From the NCBI RefSeq assembly GCF_000819445.1, contig NZ_CP005286.1, positions 1,426,001-1,490,000 of the forward strand: a stretch of 64,000 bases of DNA, given 5' to 3'. The number at the start of each line of letters is the position of its first letter. The stretch's first letter is position 1. This DNA is from Corynebacterium humireducens NBRC 106098 = DSM 45392. Lineage in GTDB: Bacteria > Actinomycetota > Actinomycetes > Mycobacteriales > Mycobacteriaceae. The notes beneath the pieces were generated by a model. The model saw only the letters and a program-made list of their open reading frames with translations. It did not search any database and was not told the DNA's origin. A program made the position numbers and the translations under genes. This document shows, one piece after another, positions 50,260 through 61,704 of the stretch.

Positions 50260-51102
50260 CTACTGCAGGGACGCCTCCAGCGCGCGGCGCATGGCGGCCC
50301 GCGGGGCGGGGCGTCCGGTGAACTGCTCGAACTGGCCGTAGGCCTGGTGGGCGAGCATGATGTGCCCGCCGACGGTGAGGTACCCGTTGGCGGCGGCCGC
50401 CACCGTCAGCGGGGTGGGCCAGGGCTCGTAGATGACGTCGAGGATCGGGGCGTGCGCGAGCGCCTGCTCATGGCCCTCGACGGCCGCGGAGGGCACCGTG
50501 GAGACGATGACCTCGGCATCCGCGGCGGCGGCCCGCAGGTCGGTGTCGAAACCCCGGAAACGGAACTCCACGCCGAAAGGCTCCAGGAGGGGGGCCAGCT
50601 CGGCGCTGCGGTCGGAACGGTTGATCACCGTGATGTCCTCGACCCCCGCGTTCGCCAGCGCCCAGAGGGCGGGACGGGCCGTGCCGCCGCCGCCGATGAC
50701 GAGCGCGCGGCGGGTGGTCGCCAGGCGCTCCCCCAGCAGCTCGTCGAGGGCCCCGGAGATGCCGTCGCAGTCGGTGTTGTCGGCCCGCCACCCCGCCTCC
50801 GTGCGGACGAGGGTGTTGGCGGAGCCGATCTGACGCGCCCGGTCGGTGACCTCGTCGGCGAACTCGAGGGCCGCGAACTTGGCGGGCATGGTCACCGAGA
50901 AGCCCCGGTACGTCTCGTCGGCCTCCCCGACGATGCGGGGCAGGTCCTCGGCGGTGCACTCGATGCGGGTGTAGTCCCAGTCGGACATCCCCAGATCCTC
51001 GTAGCCGGCGTTGTGCAGGATCGGCGAACGCGAGTGCTCGATCGGCGAGCCGAGCACCGCCGCGCGGTACCGGATGTCGGGGGCGGTCAGCGGGTGGCTC
51101 AT
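50260..51102 (-). CDS. aroE: shikimate dehydrogenase
   Basis: A 280-residue NADP-dependent enzyme. Seen: AAVLGSPIEHSRSPILHNAG, GFSVTMPAKFAALEFADEV with the catalytic Lys, ADNTDCDGISGALDELLGE and the nucleotide-binding RALVIGGGGTARPALWALAN. ATG at 51102 overlaps the mltG stop in an ATGA junction; the longer upstream frame is a shadow of mltG. Confidence 0.96.
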   Translation of the reverse strand: MSHPLTAPDIRYRAAVLGSPIEHSRSPILHNAGYEDLGMSDWDYTRIECTAEDLPRIVGEADETYRGFSVTMPAKFAALEFADEVTDRARQIGSANTLVRTEAGWRADNTDCDGISGALDELLGERLATTRRALVIGGGGTARPALWALANAGVEDITVINRSDRSAELAPLLEPFGVEFRFRGFDTDLRAAAADAEVIVSTVPSAAVEGHEQALAHAPILDVIYEPWPTPLTVAAAANGYLTVGGHIMLAHQAYGQFEQFTGRPAPRAAMRRALEASLQ

Positions 51103-52298
51103 CGGTTCGTGTCCAGGACGCCGGACTCCAGGGCCTGCTGCACGTCGGCGAGGTGCTCCTCGAAGGTGTCGTTGAACACCGTCGTGCCGTCCTGGTCGAC
51201 CGTGACGAAGAAGAGCCAGTTGCCCTCCGCCGGGTTCTCCATGGCGGTGATCGCCTCCATGGAGGCCGCCGCGATCGGGGTCTCCGGCAGACCGTCCTTC
51301 GCGTAGGTGTTCCACGGGGTGACCATGGCGCGGTCCTCGTCGGTGGTGGCGACCTCGACGTCGGGCAGACCGTAGTTGACGGTGGAGTCGAACTCGAGAC
51401 GCATCGGCTCCTCGAGGCGGTTGAGGATCACGCGGGCGACCTTGTCGAAGTCACCCGCCGGGGCCTCACGCTCCACCAGCGACGCCGCCGTGAGCAGCTC
51501 GTACGGGGTCAGCTCGAGCGCGCGGGCACGCTCGACGATGCCGGTGTCGTTGAACTGGCGGGCCGAACGGGTGATGAGGTCGGTGATGATGCCCTCGGCG
51601 TCCAGCTCCGGGTTGACCACGTACTGGCCCGGGACGATGAGCCCCTCGAGGCGCTTCGGGTCGTTGCCGCGGGCGGCGACCGCCTCCCGGGCCCACTCCG
51701 GCACACCCAGGGAGACCAGGTCGGCGTTCGCGCCGACCTGCTCCAGCTCGGCGGCGGAGATGCAGTTGGTGGAGCCCTCGGTGCAGGTCACCCGGGAGAT
51801 CTGGGAGTAGATGCCGGGGCGGGTGCTGCCGCCGACCACGGTGACGTCGAGAAGGGTGGAACCACCGTGGATGTCGAGGAGCTCCACGCGGTTGGCCGGG
51901 TCCAGCAGTGCCTGGACCGCGGCGGCCGCGGACATCTCCCCCTGCAGACGGTAGAAGCCCGGCTGGATGTTGCCGGCGTCGGGGTTGTTGGCGGCGGCGG
52001 TCTGGAAGGCGGAGTCGGTCTTGACGATGCCGCGCTCCTCCAGCTCCGGGCCCAGCTGCGACACCGAGGACCCCTCGGGGATCTCGACGAGCTGGTACAC
52101 GCCGTTGCCGCTGCCCCGGTAGTCACGGTCGGCCACGGTCTCCCCGCCCCCGGAGATCTGCACCCCGATGTAGATGACGGCGCCGATGAGCAGCACCAGC
52201 GAGGCGATGAGCACGGCTAGACCACGCTGGCGGCGCTTCACGTACTTCGGGTCCATGCGACGGCCACCGCGGCCGCGCTGCTGGGTGCTAGTGGTCAT
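51099..52298 (-). CDS. mltG: endolytic murein transglycosylase MltG
   Basis: A 399-residue membrane enzyme. A basic cytoplasmic tail and one transmembrane helix (about residues 27-49) precede a LysM-like region and the YceG catalytic domain with [20 protein letters not shown] (catalytic Glu in the ErEA-type motif), then [14 protein letters not shown] and the ending [20 protein letters not shown]. It cuts glycan strands and may end peptidoglycan polymerisation. Overlaps ruvX and aroE by 4 bp each. Confidence 0.95.
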   Translation of the reverse strand: MTTSTQQRGRGGRRMDPKYVKRRQRGLAVLIASLVLLIGAVIYIGVQISGGGETVADRDYRGSGNGVYQLVEIPEGSSVSQLGPELEERGIVKTDSAFQTAAANNPDAGNIQPGFYRLQGEMSAAAAVQALLDPANRVELLDIHGGSTLLDVTVVGGSTRPGIYSQISRVTCTEGSTNCISAAELEQVGANADLVSLGVPEWAREAVAARGNDPKRLEGLIVPGQYVVNPELDAEGIITDLITRSARQFNDTGIVERARALELTPYELLTAASLVEREAPAGDFDKVARVILNRLEEPMRLEFDSTVNYGLPDVEVATTDEDRAMVTPWNTYAKDGLPETPIAAASMEAITAMENPAEGNWLFFVTVDQDGTTVFNDTFEEHLADVQQALESGVLDTNR

Positions 52299-52807
52299 GG
52301 ATGCAGCTCCTGTGGGTTGTCGGCAGCTCGCGCGTCGAGCCAGGACTGGAGGATCTCGACTGCGGCCGCCTGATCGATGACCTTACGGCCGTCCTTCTCC
52401 GAGACACCGGAGGCCCGGAGCGCGGCGGTGGCGGCGACGGTGGTCAGCCGCTCGTCGGCCATCCGCACGGGAATGGACCGACCCGCGTTGCTCAGGCGGC
52501 GGTGGAGGCGGAAGGCGATCTCCTTCGCATGCTTCACGCTCACCGAACCGTGCCCCTTGAGGGTCCGGGGCAGACCCACGACGACCTCGACGGCGTCATA
52601 CTCGTCGATGATCTCCAGGAGACGGTCGATGTCCCCCTTGTCGCGGTCCTTGAAGCCGGTCTCCCGGGCGACGGTCTCCACGGGCATCGCCAGCCGGGCG
52701 TCACGGTCGGACGCGGCCACGCCGATGCGCACGGTCCCCACGTCGAGACCGATGCGGCGTCCGGGGCCGGGATCGTCGGCGCCGGGGGTGTCCGGGGTGA
52801 CCTTCAT
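52295..52807 (-). CDS. ruvX: putative Holliday junction resolvase (YqgF/RuvX)
   Basis: A 170-residue RNase H-fold nuclease. Seen: [20 protein letters not shown] with the first catalytic Asp, [20 protein letters not shown], and [15 protein letters not shown]. Family members process Holliday junctions or pre-16S rRNA. Starts 165 bp from alaS and is coupled to mltG by an ATGA overlap. Confidence 0.93.
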   Translation of the reverse strand: MKVTPDTPGADDPGPGRRIGLDVGTVRIGVAASDRDARLAMPVETVARETGFKDRDKGDIDRLLEIIDEYDAVEVVVGLPRTLKGHGSVSVKHAKEIAFRLHRRLSNAGRSIPVRMADERLTTVAATAALRASGVSEKDGRKVIDQAAAVEILQSWLDARAADNPQELHP

Positions 52808-52904
52808 GTGGTGACGGTGACCTTTCGTGGAGTGGTTGCGTGGTGCGCCTTAAACGTATCCGCCCTCCCAACGATGACATGACATGAACCCCGGCGTGTC
52901 TCAG

Positions 52905-52935
52905 GACCTTCCCAGGGGTTACCCCCAGGAAGGTC
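52905..52935 (-). terminator. hairpin after alaS
   Basis: GACCTTCC (52905-52912) and GGAAGGTC (52928-52935) form a stem with further G/C pairing inside. It lies 38 bases beyond the alaS stop on the minus strand, without a T-run. Probable terminator or attenuating structure before ruvX. Confidence 0.45.
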
Positions 52936-52972
52936 ACAGCCGCTACACCGGAATTCAGGATACTCAGGCCAC

Positions 52973-55639
52973 CTAGAGGCCGGCGAGCTCCTCGCGCACG
53001 GCGCGGAAACCGGCGTCGAGACCCTCGGCGTTCGAGCCGGAGCCCTGCGCCATGTCCGGCTTGCCGCCGCCGCGGCCGTCGACGTAGCCCGACAGCAGCT
53101 TGACCAGCTCACCGGACTTCACGCCCAGCTCGATGGCCTCCTTGGTGGCGCCGACGATGAACGGCAGCTTGCCGCCGTCCGCCGAGGCGAGCACCACGAC
53201 GCCCGGCTTGCCCGCCAGGCGGCCGCGCAGGTCGGTGGCGACGGTGCGCAGGTCACCGCCGGAGACGCCGTCCGGCAGGCGGTGGGTGAGCACGGTGAAC
53301 TGCCCGGCCTCCACGGCCTGGTCGAGCAGCGCACCGGTCTGGGAGGCCAGCTGCTGACGGTGCAGGTTGGCGATCTCCTTCTCGGCGGCACGCAGCTTCT
53401 CGGTGAGGGAGGCGATGCGCTCCGGCAGCTCCTCGCTGGGGGCCTTGAGGGAGGCGGCCAGGCCGGAGGCCAGGGCGGCCTCCTTGGACAGGTAACGGAA
53501 GGAGTCCATGCCGGAGTAGGCCTCGATGCGGCGGGCGCCGGAACCGACGGAGGACTCGCCGAGGACGGCGACGGGGCCGATCTGGGAGGTGTGCTCCGTG
53601 TGGGTGCCACCGCACAGCTCGATGGAGAACGGGCCGCCGATCTCGACGACGCGGACGTCGTTGCCGTAGTTCTCGCCGAACAGGGCCATGGCACCCATCT
53701 TCTTGGCCTCGTCGAGGGTGGTCTCGATGGTGTTGACGGGGAAGTCCGCGTCAACGGCCTGGTTGGCGATGGTCGAGATCTCCTCCAGCTGCTCCGGGGT
53801 GAGCTGCTCGGTGTAGTTGAAGTCGAAGCGCAGGTAGCCCGGGCGGTTGAGGGAACCGGCCTGCACGGCGGTGGGGCCGAGCACCTCACGCAGTGCGGCG
53901 TGGATGAGGTGGGTGCCGGTGTGGGCCTGGCGGGCGCCGTGGCGCCATGCCTCGTCGACCTCGGCGCTGACGCGCTGGCCGAGCTCGATGCCGCCGGCGG
54001 TCACCTTCGCCTTGTGGACCCACAGCTTCTTGCCGACCTTCTGGACGTCGTTGACCTCCAGGATCGTGCCCTCGGAGACCAGGCGGCCGCGGTCGGCGGT
54101 CTGGCCGCCGGACTCGGCGTACAGCGGGGAGACGTCGAGGATGACCTCGACGTCGTCGCCCTCCACGGCCTGGGTGACGGACTGGCCGTTGATGACCAGG
54201 CCGAGGACGGTGGCGTCGGCGGTGAGGTCGGAGAAGCCCACGAACTCGGTCGGGTTGTTGTCGACCCACTCACGGTAGACGGAGACGTCGGCGTGGCCGT
54301 GCTTCTTGGCCAGGTTGTCGGCCTTGGCGCGGGCGCGCTGCTCGCTCATGGCGGCCTCGAAGCCGGCGACGTCGACCTCCAGACCGGCCTCGGCGGCCAT
54401 CTCCAGGGTGAGGTCGAGGGGGAAGCCGTAGGTGTCGTGCAGGGTGAAGGCGTCCTCGCCGGAGAACTGGGTGATGCCCTGCTCCTTGATGGCGGAGGCG
54501 GCCTCGTCGAAACGGTGGGTGCCGGACTCCAGGGTCTTGAGGAAGGCGCGCTCCTCGGTGACCGCGGTGCGGATGATGCGCTCGCGGTTCTCGGCGATCT
54601 CCGGGTAGGACGGAGTCATGGTGTCCATGATGACGGTCATGAAACGCTCCATGGTCTCACCCGTGGCGCCGAGCAGACGGGCGGAGCGGATGATGCGGCG
54701 CAGCAGACGACGCAGGATGTAGCCGCGGCCCTCGTTGGAGGGGGTGACGCCGTCGAGGATGAGCATCATGCCGGTGCGGGAGTGGTCGGCGATGACGCGG
54801 AAACGGATGGCGTCCGGGCCGTCGCCCTCGTACTTCGCGCCGGTGATCTCCTCGGCGGCGTCGATGACGGGGCGCAGGAGGTCGGTCTCGTAGACGTTGT
54901 CGACGCCCTGCAGCAGGCAGGCGACACGCTCGACGCCCATGCCGGTGTCGATGTTCTTCTTCGGCAGGTCGCCGATGATCTCGAAGGTGTCCGGGCCGGT
55001 GCTCTTGCCGCGCTCCTTCTCCATGAAGACCAGGTTCCAGATCTCCAGGTAGCGGGTGTCGTCGACGGCCGGGCCGCCCTCGGCGCCGTGCTCGGGGCCA
55101 CGGTCGAAGTAGATCTCGGAGCAGGGGCCGCACGGGCCGGGCACGCCCATGTGCCAGTAGTTGTCGGCCATGCCGAGGCGCTGGATGCGCTCCGCCGGGA
55201 TGCCGACGACGTTCTCCCAGATGTCGGCGGCCTCGTCGTCGTCGAGGTAGACGGTGACCCACAGGCGCTCCGGGTCGAGGCCGTAGCCGCCCTCGGACAC
55301 CGGGTTGGTCAGCAGCGCCCAGGCGTGCTTGATGGCACCCTCCTTGAAGTACTGGCCGAAGGAGAAGTTGCCGGCCATCTGGAAGAAGGTGTTGTGGCGG
55401 GTGGTGATTCCCACCTCGTCGATGTCGAGGGTGCGCACGCACTTCTGGATGGAGGTGGCGGTGCCGTTCTTGAAGGGCGGGTTCTGCTCACCCAGGAAGT
55501 AGGGCTTGAACGGAACCATGCCGGCGTTGACGAACAGCAGGTCCGGGTCCTCGAGAATCAGCGAGGCGCTGGGCACGGCCTCGTGGCCGGCCTTGACGAA
55601 GTGGTCGGTGAAACGCTCCCGGATCTCATGGGTCTGCAC
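52973..55639 (-). CDS. alaS: alanyl-tRNA synthetase
   Basis: An 888-residue class II synthetase, full length. N-terminal aminoacylation domain starts [20 protein letters not shown]; the editing domain has the zinc motifs [19 protein letters not shown] and [15 protein letters not shown]; the C-terminal oligomerisation/DHHA1 domain begins near 740. Charges tRNA-Ala and clears Ser/Gly mischarging. GTG start at 55639. I looked for a T-box upstream and saw none. Confidence 0.98.
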   Translation of the reverse strand: MQTHEIRERFTDHFVKAGHEAVPSASLILEDPDLLFVNAGMVPFKPYFLGEQNPPFKNGTATSIQKCVRTLDIDEVGITTRHNTFFQMAGNFSFGQYFKEGAIKHAWALLTNPVSEGGYGLDPERLWVTVYLDDDEAADIWENVVGIPAERIQRLGMADNYWHMGVPGPCGPCSEIYFDRGPEHGAEGGPAVDDTRYLEIWNLVFMEKERGKSTGPDTFEIIGDLPKKNIDTGMGVERVACLLQGVDNVYETDLLRPVIDAAEEITGAKYEGDGPDAIRFRVIADHSRTGMMLILDGVTPSNEGRGYILRRLLRRIIRSARLLGATGETMERFMTVIMDTMTPSYPEIAENRERIIRTAVTEERAFLKTLESGTHRFDEAASAIKEQGITQFSGEDAFTLHDTYGFPLDLTLEMAAEAGLEVDVAGFEAAMSEQRARAKADNLAKKHGHADVSVYREWVDNNPTEFVGFSDLTADATVLGLVINGQSVTQAVEGDDVEVILDVSPLYAESGGQTADRGRLVSEGTILEVNDVQKVGKKLWVHKAKVTAGGIELGQRVSAEVDEAWRHGARQAHTGTHLIHAALREVLGPTAVQAGSLNRPGYLRFDFNYTEQLTPEQLEEISTIANQAVDADFPVNTIETTLDEAKKMGAMALFGENYGNDVRVVEIGGPFSIELCGGTHTEHTSQIGPVAVLGESSVGSGARRIEAYSGMDSFRYLSKEAALASGLAASLKAPSEELPERIASLTEKLRAAEKEIANLHRQQLASQTGALLDQAVEAGQFTVLTHRLPDGVSGGDLRTVATDLRGRLAGKPGVVVLASADGGKLPFIVGATKEAIELGVKSGELVKLLSGYVDGRGGGKPDMAQGSGSNAEGLDAGFRAVREELAGL

Positions 55640-55774
55640 GGGCGTGGTCCTTCCAGGGGTTGGCAGTTCTTACAACGGCCCCACTTTACCCCCTGGGTAC
55701 GCCAGACAGCGGAAGAGCCCTGGCTGAGGGCCTGCAGCTCCGCCACGCCCACCGGGCACAGGCGACCGGTGCCC

Positions 55775-56185
55775 TTAGGGGCGGCGCACCATGAATCCGA
55801 GCTGCCCGACGTAGAGGTGCTCCCCCTCCAGGTGGAAGCCCAGTTCAGTGCTGCCGTCGCAGTTGTTCCCGAGGCTCGGCTTGGAACGCATGCGGGCGAG
55901 GAAGACGTCGACGTCCTCGCAGGGGACGCGGATCCAGAAGCCCTGGTCACAGCTGCGGTACTTCTCCCGGATACCCGGTGGCAGCCACGGATTCTCGCGC
56001 CAGCCCTCCAGGGCCGGACCCTCCCGCGCGAACTGGCGCGCGGCCTCTGTCTGACGCACCGACCCGGAGGGGTAGATGCGCCGGAGTTCGGCGATGTAGT
56101 GGGTGGCGAGCGTGGTCAGGTCCGGGTAGCGGCTGCAGCTGCGGGCGACCGCCTGGGTCGGGGAATCTCTGTGTAATGTCCTCAT
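55775..56185 (-). CDS. unknown small protein
   Basis: A 136-residue soluble protein of no family known to me. It has four cysteines, a helical N-terminal half (PDLTTLATHYIAELRRIYPS) and a C-terminal half with GFWIRVPCEDVDVFLARMRS and LGFHLEGEHLYVGQLGFMVR. ATG at 56185 lies right behind an AT-rich stretch, with TATAAC (56199-56194) at -10 distance, so the mRNA may be almost leaderless. It separates alaS from rarA, which I believe are adjacent in C. glutamicum, so it may be a later insertion. Confidence 0.7.
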   Translation of the reverse strand: MRTLHRDSPTQAVARSCSRYPDLTTLATHYIAELRRIYPSGSVRQTEAARQFAREGPALEGWRENPWLPPGIREKYRSCDQGFWIRVPCEDVDVFLARMRSKPSLGNNCDGSTELGFHLEGEHLYVGQLGFMVRRP

Positions 56186-56239
56186 ATTCCTATGTTATAT
56201 GGACTTGCCACGGAAAGTTATGGTTTTCACAGACAGAAT

Positions 56240-57583
56240 TCAGCGGCCACGTACAATGCGCCGCAGCCGCCCGATGTAGTCGGCGATGCGCTTCTCCGCG
56301 CCGTGCGGTTTCGGCTCGTAGTAGACGGCGTCCGCGAGCTCCTCCGGCAGGTACTGCTGCGTGACCACCCCACGCGGATCATCGTGCGGGTACACGTAGC
56401 CCACGGCGTGACCGAGCTTCTTCGCCCCCTCGTAGTGCCCGTCCCGCAGATGCGGCGGCACATGCCCGATCCGCCCCTCCCGGACGTCCTGCTGCGCCCG
56501 GTTGATGGCCTCGTAGACGGCATTCGACTTCGGGGCGGTCGCCAGGTGGACCGTCGCCTGCGCCAGGGTGAGCCGCGCCTCGGGCAGACCGATGAGCGCC
56601 ACGGCCTGCGCCGCCGCCACCGCCGTCTGCAGGGCGGTGGGATCGGCCATGGCGATCTCCTCGCTCGCCGCGATCACCAGCCGCCGGGCGATGAACCGCG
56701 GGTCCTCCCCCGCCTCGATCATGCGCGCCAGGTAGTGCAGCGCGGCGTCGACGTCCGAGCCGCGGATCGACTTGATGAAGGCACTGACCACGTCATAGTG
56801 CTGGTCCCCGTCACGGTCGTAGCGCACCACGGCTCGGTTGACGTTGTCACGGATCACCTCCGTGCTTATCGACGCCCCGTCGGCCACCGCCTCCGCGGCG
56901 GCCTCCAGGTACGTCAGGGCACGGCGGGCGTCCCCGCCCGCGAGGAGGACGAGCTGCTCGAAGGCGGCGTCGTCGATACGCACGCGACCGGCGAGCCCCC
57001 GCTCGTCGTGCAGCGCGCGGGTGAGGACGTCGCGCACGGCGGCGTCGTCGAGCGGCTGCAGCTGCAGCAGCAGCGAGCGCGACAACAACGGGGCGACCAC
57101 GGAGAAGGAGGGATTCTCGGTGGTCGCGGCGACGAGCAGGACGGTGCGGTTCTCGACGGCCGCGAGCAGCGCATCCTGCTGCGTCTTGGAGAAACGGTGG
57201 ACCTCGTCGATGAACAGGACCGTGCGCTGCCCGTGGATGAGGTCGCGGCGGGCGCGGTCGATGACCTCGCGGACCTGCTTCACGCCCGAGGTGAGCGCGG
57301 AGAGACCGACGAAGTTCTGGTCGGTGGCCGTCGAGATGAGCGACGCGATCGTCGTCTTGCCCGTGCCCGGCGGCCCGTAGAGGATGACAGAGGCCTCCCC
57401 CGCCCCCTCGATGAGGCGGCGCAGGGGGCGGCCGGGGCCGAGCAGGTGCTCCTGCCCGGCGACCTCGTCGAGGGTGCGCGGGCGCATCCGCGCCGCGAGC
57501 GGGGCATGGTCGCCCACGCGGAAGAAGTCGGAGCCGTGGCTCTCGGCCACCGGCTCGTCGCCGAAGAGCGCGTCCTGTCCCAC
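56240..57583 (-). CDS. rarA: replication-associated recombination protein RarA (MgsA)
   Basis: A 447-residue AAA+ ATPase related to clamp loaders. Walker [21 protein letters not shown], Walker [20 protein letters not shown], sensor region [16 protein letters not shown], then the tetramerisation domain with [20 protein letters not shown]. Acts at stalled replication forks. GTG start at 57583. Downstream of the phosphotransferase-fold gene by 8 bp. Confidence 0.96.
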   Translation of the reverse strand: MGQDALFGDEPVAESHGSDFFRVGDHAPLAARMRPRTLDEVAGQEHLLGPGRPLRRLIEGAGEASVILYGPPGTGKTTIASLISTATDQNFVGLSALTSGVKQVREVIDRARRDLIHGQRTVLFIDEVHRFSKTQQDALLAAVENRTVLLVAATTENPSFSVVAPLLSRSLLLQLQPLDDAAVRDVLTRALHDERGLAGRVRIDDAAFEQLVLLAGGDARRALTYLEAAAEAVADGASISTEVIRDNVNRAVVRYDRDGDQHYDVVSAFIKSIRGSDVDAALHYLARMIEAGEDPRFIARRLVIAASEEIAMADPTALQTAVAAAQAVALIGLPEARLTLAQATVHLATAPKSNAVYEAINRAQQDVREGRIGHVPPHLRDGHYEGAKKLGHAVGYVYPHDDPRGVVTQQYLPEELADAVYYEPKPHGAEKRIADYIGRLRRIVRGR

Positions 57584-57591
57584 CGGCCCCC

Positions 57592-58824
57592 CTAGCGGAC
57601 CGGCAGCCCCGGCTCGGCGACCCGGTCGGCGATGCCCTGACTGAAGGCGGCGATGACGCCGTAGGACGGGTCCGTGCCGCGGGCGGCGTAGCGGGCCAGC
57701 GCCTCGAAGGTCTCGAAGATGTCGCGGCGCACGACGATCTCCTCGGCCGTGAACGGGCCGTGCGAGGCCGGGCGCAGCAGATCAGTGACACCCTCGACGG
57801 TGTTCGGGTCGATGTGCTGGTCCTGCTCCTCCGCCTCGTGCAGGACGGCGACGGCCGCCGACATCGAGCCGAAGTGCAGCAGCGCCACACTCGACAGGGC
57901 CCAGCCCAGGAGGGCGGCCATGATGCGCGAGTGCAGGTGCGCCTCGTTCTTCACGTTCGGCCACAGACGGTCGACCTCGTGGGACCAGGCGTCGACGAAG
58001 ACGTCGGCCTCGTCGTCCGAGATCGGGTGGCTGAACAGGAACTGGGGGAACCCGGCGATGACGCACGCCAGGTCGAAGGACACGTCCCGGAAACCGGCCC
58101 ACTCGTAGTCGAGGAAGTGGGTCGTCTCGGAGACGATGATGTTGTCCGGAGACAGGTCGAAGGGCGTGAACGCCCGGTGGTGCGCCGAGAGCAGACGGTT
58201 GCGGCCGTCCGCGGCGAACTGGCTCACCAGGTCCGGGATCTCGATGCCGGCGCTGCGCAGCAGCTCCTCACCGATCTGGATGGACTGGATGAGGGCGGCG
58301 TCACGGAGCTTCTGGATCTCCGAGGACTCCGGGTGATTCCGCAACATACGCGTGAACAGGATGTTGAAGTCCTGCTCCCGCTCCGCCGTGCCCGCGTGCA
58401 TGCGCCCCAGAGCGGTACCCAGGTTGCGCAGGATCGAGACCCGACGCTCCGGGTCCTCGAGCTCCAGCAGATCGGCGAAGGTGTCGCCGTCGCCGGAGTC
58501 CGTGAGCACGATGATGCGCTGGGTCACGTCGTAGGCGAGCAGGACCGGACCGGGGCGCACCTCCTCGCTCAGCGAGGTGGTGAACTGGTAGGAGACGATC
58601 TCCCGGACGAGGGCCGCGTCATCCAGCCGGTCGCCCGTCTCGGGGACGAACTTGAGGATGACGGAGCGCTGCTGCAGAAACGGCGACGATGCGACACGTG
58701 CGCGGAGTACCACCGCGCTGCCGGATCCGCTCAGCTGCGTCACGTCGGTCAGCTGCTGCGTACCTCCGAAACGCCGCGAGAGCAGGTCCTCGGCGATGTC
58801 GACGATGTCGGCGGGCTTGAGCAT
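57592..58824 (-). CDS. phosphotransferase-fold (APH-like) protein
   Basis: A 410-residue protein with a kinase-like fold. The catalytic loop reads [18 protein letters not shown] and the metal-binding loop [19 protein letters not shown], both in the order of aminoglycoside/choline kinases; the N-lobe has the [11 protein letters not shown] lysine strand. The His of the usual HxD catalytic motif is not in the standard place (FDLSPDN). Substrate unknown; a housekeeping role is likely because the gene sits between aspS and rarA in corynebacteria. Four bases after aspS. Confidence 0.8.
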   Translation of the reverse strand: MLKPADIVDIAEDLLSRRFGGTQQLTDVTQLSGSGSAVVLRARVASSPFLQQRSVILKFVPETGDRLDDAALVREIVSYQFTTSLSEEVRPGPVLLAYDVTQRIIVLTDSGDGDTFADLLELEDPERRVSILRNLGTALGRMHAGTAEREQDFNILFTRMLRNHPESSEIQKLRDAALIQSIQIGEELLRSAGIEIPDLVSQFAADGRNRLLSAHHRAFTPFDLSPDNIIVSETTHFLDYEWAGFRDVSFDLACVIAGFPQFLFSHPISDDEADVFVDAWSHEVDRLWPNVKNEAHLHSRIMAALLGWALSSVALLHFGSMSAAVAVLHEAEEQDQHIDPNTVEGVTDLLRPASHGPFTAEEIVVRRDIFETFEALARYAARGTDPSYGVIAAFSQGIADRVAEPGLPVR

Positions 58825-58827
58825 TGC

Positions 58828-60654
58828 TTAGGCCTTCTCACCCTTCTCGGGGGCCGGCTTGCCACCCTGCTGGGCAGGCTTGGCCGGCTTGGCGTCGATG
58901 CCGGCCTCCTTGCGCTGCTGCGCGGTGATCGGGGCCGGGGCCTCGGTCAGCGGGTCCACGCCGCCACCGGACTTCGGGAAGGCGATGACGTCGCGGATGG
59001 AGTCGAAGCCGCCGAGCAGGGAGACGATGCGGTCCCAGCCGAAGGCGATACCGCCGTGCGGCGGGGCGCCGAAGGCGAAGGCGTCGAGAAGGAAGCCGAA
59101 CTTCTCCTGCGCCTCCTCCGGGGCGATGCCCATGACGTTGAAGACACGCTCCTGGACGTCACGCTCGTGGATACGGATCGAACCGCCGCCGATCTCGTTG
59201 CCGTTGCACACGATGTCGTAGGCGTAGGCGGTGGCCTCGCCCGGGGTCTCGTCGAAAGTGTCCTTCCACTCCGGCTTCGGGGAGGTGAAGGCGTGGTGGA
59301 CCGCGGTCCAGGCGGAGGAGCCCAGGGCGACGTCGCCGGAGGCGGTGGCGTCGGCGGCCGGCTCGAACAGCGGGGCGTCGACGACCCAGGTGAAGGCCCA
59401 GTCGCCCTCCTTGATCAGGCCGAGCTTGTCGGCGATCTCCCCGCGGGCGGCACCGAGCAGCGCGCGGGAGGACTTGGCGTCGCCGGCGGCGAAGAAGATG
59501 CAGTCGCCCGGCTTCGCGCCGACGTGCTCGGCGATGCCGGCACGCTCCTCGTCGGTGATGTTCTTGGCGACGGGGCCACCCAGCTCGCCGTCCTCGCCGA
59601 CGAGGATGTAGGCGAGACCCTTGGCGCCGCGCTGCTTGGCCCACTCCTGCCAGCCGTCGAGCTGACGACGCGGCTGGGAGGCACCACCCTCCATGACGAC
59701 GGCGCCGACGTAGTCGTTCTTGAACACGCGGAAGGTGGTGTCCTTGAAGAACTCGGTGCACTCGGTGATCTCGATGTCGAAGCGCAGGTCCGGCTTGTCG
59801 GAGCCGAAGCGACGCATGGACTCGGCGTAGGTGATGCGCGGGATCGGGGTGGTGATCTCGTAGCCGATGAGCTTCCACAGCTCGACGAGGATCTCCTCGG
59901 CCAGGGCGATGACGTCGTCCTGGTCGACGAAGCTCATCTCGACGTCCAGCTGGGTGAACTCCGGCTGGCGGTCGGCGCGGAAGTCCTCGTCGCGGTAGCA
60001 GCGGGCGATCTGGTAGTAGCGCTCCATGCCGGCGACCATGAGCAGCTGCTTGAACAGCTGCGGGGACTGCGGCAGGGCGTAGAAGGAGCCCGGCTTGAGG
60101 CGTGCCGGCACGAGGAAATCACGCGCGCCCTCCGGGGTGGAGCGGGTCAGCGTCGGGGTCTCGATCTCGGTGAAGTCGTGGTTGTCCAGGACGCGACGGG
60201 CGGCACGGTTGGCCTCGGAGCGCAGGCGCAGGGCCTGTGCCTGGCGGTCGCGGCGCAGATCCAGGTAGCGGTACTTGAGGCGGGTCTCCTCGCCGACCTC
60301 GCCGCCCTGGGAGGAGTCGTCGATCTGGAACGGCAGGGCCGCGGCCTCGTTGAGGACGGTGAGCTCGGTGACGTTGAGCTCGATGTCGCCGGAGGCCAGG
60401 TTCGGGTTCTCGGAGCCCTCCGGGCGCGGCTCGACGACGCCGGTCACCTGGATGCAGTACTCGGAACGCAGGTCGTGGGCGCGCTCGGCGACCTCGGACT
60501 CACGGAAGACGACCTGGGCGAGGCCGGAGCGGTCACGCAGATCGATGAAGATGACTCCTCCGTGGTCGCGGCGGCGGGCCACCCAGCCCGTCAGGGTCAC
60601 GGTCTGGCCAGCGGATTCTTTGCGGAGGTCGCCCGCGAGGTGAGTGCGCAGCAC
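58828..60654 (-). CDS. aspS: aspartyl-tRNA synthetase
   Basis: A 608-residue bacterial-type class II synthetase: anticodon-binding OB domain ([20 protein letters not shown]), motif 2 region [20 protein letters not shown], a GAD insertion domain (about 300-420), and motif 3 [17 protein letters not shown]. The tail is Lys/Glu/Pro-rich. No asparaginyl-tRNA synthetase is in the window; in actinobacteria lacking it this enzyme also makes Asp-tRNA-Asn for the amidotransferase. GTG start at 60654. Confidence 0.97.
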   Translation of the reverse strand: MLRTHLAGDLRKESAGQTVTLTGWVARRRDHGGVIFIDLRDRSGLAQVVFRESEVAERAHDLRSEYCIQVTGVVEPRPEGSENPNLASGDIELNVTELTVLNEAAALPFQIDDSSQGGEVGEETRLKYRYLDLRRDRQAQALRLRSEANRAARRVLDNHDFTEIETPTLTRSTPEGARDFLVPARLKPGSFYALPQSPQLFKQLLMVAGMERYYQIARCYRDEDFRADRQPEFTQLDVEMSFVDQDDVIALAEEILVELWKLIGYEITTPIPRITYAESMRRFGSDKPDLRFDIEITECTEFFKDTTFRVFKNDYVGAVVMEGGASQPRRQLDGWQEWAKQRGAKGLAYILVGEDGELGGPVAKNITDEERAGIAEHVGAKPGDCIFFAAGDAKSSRALLGAARGEIADKLGLIKEGDWAFTWVVDAPLFEPAADATASGDVALGSSAWTAVHHAFTSPKPEWKDTFDETPGEATAYAYDIVCNGNEIGGGSIRIHERDVQERVFNVMGIAPEEAQEKFGFLLDAFAFGAPPHGGIAFGWDRIVSLLGGFDSIRDVIAFPKSGGGVDPLTEAPAPITAQQRKEAGIDAKPAKPAQQGGKPAPEKGEKA

Positions 60655-60737
60655 GTTCGTTCTACGTCCTTCCAGGATGTGTCACAGAAATGGTCGGCAA
60701 CTGCCCCCGCTCGGCGGGCAGTCGTGTTCTCCGGGGA

Positions 60738-60743
60738 AGTGTA
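60738..60743 (-). promoter_or_regulatory. likely aspS -10 box
   Basis: TACACT on the minus strand, about 84 nt before the aspS GTG, fits a corynebacterial -10 hexamer. The -35 region is weak. Between it and the gene ACTGCCC/GGGCAGT (60700-60706, 60716-60722) can form a small leader hairpin. Confidence 0.35.
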
Positions 60744-60808
60744 CCCCGCCCCGAAACCGACCGGTCCACTCCCCCACGGGCACGTGTGATCTATGGCATT
60801 ATCAACAC

Positions 60809-61681
60809 ATGACCTTCCGTAAAGACGCCAACGTCACTGGTGGTCGCCGAGCCACCACGGGCGGCAGTGGCGGACGCATCGCCGCCGGCGGCGGTATCGG
60901 CTCCCTTCTGCTCATCGGGCTGTTCCTCCTGATGGGTGGAAACCCCTCCGACATCGGCGGCATGCTCGGTGGCGGACAGTCGGGCGGTGGCCCCGAGAGC
61001 ACCCTCGAGCACTGCAACACCCCCGAGGACGGAAACAAGCACGCGGACTGCCGCGTCGACTTCACCGCCCAGTCGGTGGACCAGATGTGGGCGACGATGC
61101 TGCCCCAACAGGCCGGCATCGAGTACCGCGAGCCGGGCCGTGTCGTGTTCGAGAACGTGGTCGCCTCCGGGTGCGGCCAGGCCACCTCGGCCACCGGCCC
61201 CTTCTACTGCCCGGCCGACCAGTCGGCCTACTTCGACGTGTCCTTCTTCGACCAGCTCAACCGCATCGGCGGCACCAACTCCCCGCTGGCGCAGATGTAC
61301 ATCGTGGCCCACGAGTTCGGCCACCACATCCAGCAGCTGGAGGGCACCCTGTCCCTGTCCAACTACAACGACCCCGGCGAGGACTCCAACGCCGTGAAGA
61401 TCGAGCTGCAGGCCGACTGCTACGCCGGCATCTGGGTCGCCCACGCCGACAAGGGCGAGAACGCCATGCTGGAGCCGATCACCCGCGAGCAGGTGGCCGG
61501 CGCCATCGACACCGCGCGTGCCGTGGGTGACGACAACATCCAGAAGCGCTCCGGCGGCGAGGTGCGCCCGGACCTGTGGACCCACGGTTCCTCCGAGCAG
61601 CGCCAGAACGCCTTCCTCACCGGCTACAACGAGGGCACCATGGCCGCCTGCGACACCCTGGAGCGCGGCGTGTACCGCTAG
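60809..61681 (+). CDS. YpfJ-type neutral zinc metallopeptidase
   Basis: A 290-residue membrane-anchored putative metallopeptidase. A short basic, Gly-rich N-terminus, one membrane helix (about residues 29-45: SLLLIGLFLLMGG), then the ectodomain with the zinc site YIVAHEFGHHIQQLEGTLSL and the downstream ELQADCYAGIWVAHADKGE, where Glu is the third ligand of this family. ATG at 60809 chosen; a longer upstream reading overlaps the aspS promoter. Convergent with the YhgE-like gene. Confidence 0.93.
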   Translation: MTFRKDANVTGGRRATTGGSGGRIAAGGGIGSLLLIGLFLLMGGNPSDIGGMLGGGQSGGGPESTLEHCNTPEDGNKHADCRVDFTAQSVDQMWATMLPQQAGIEYREPGRVVFENVVASGCGQATSATGPFYCPADQSAYFDVSFFDQLNRIGGTNSPLAQMYIVAHEFGHHIQQLEGTLSLSNYNDPGEDSNAVKIELQADCYAGIWVAHADKGENAMLEPITREQVAGAIDTARAVGDDNIQKRSGGEVRPDLWTHGSSEQRQNAFLTGYNEGTMAACDTLERGVYR

Positions 61682-61704
61682 GTGCCCCCGCTTCTCGACG
61701 CCCC

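Noticed and set aside
55640..55774. T-box leader for alaS
   Set aside because: The 135-bp spacer lacks the T-box core sequence and a terminator/antiterminator pair.
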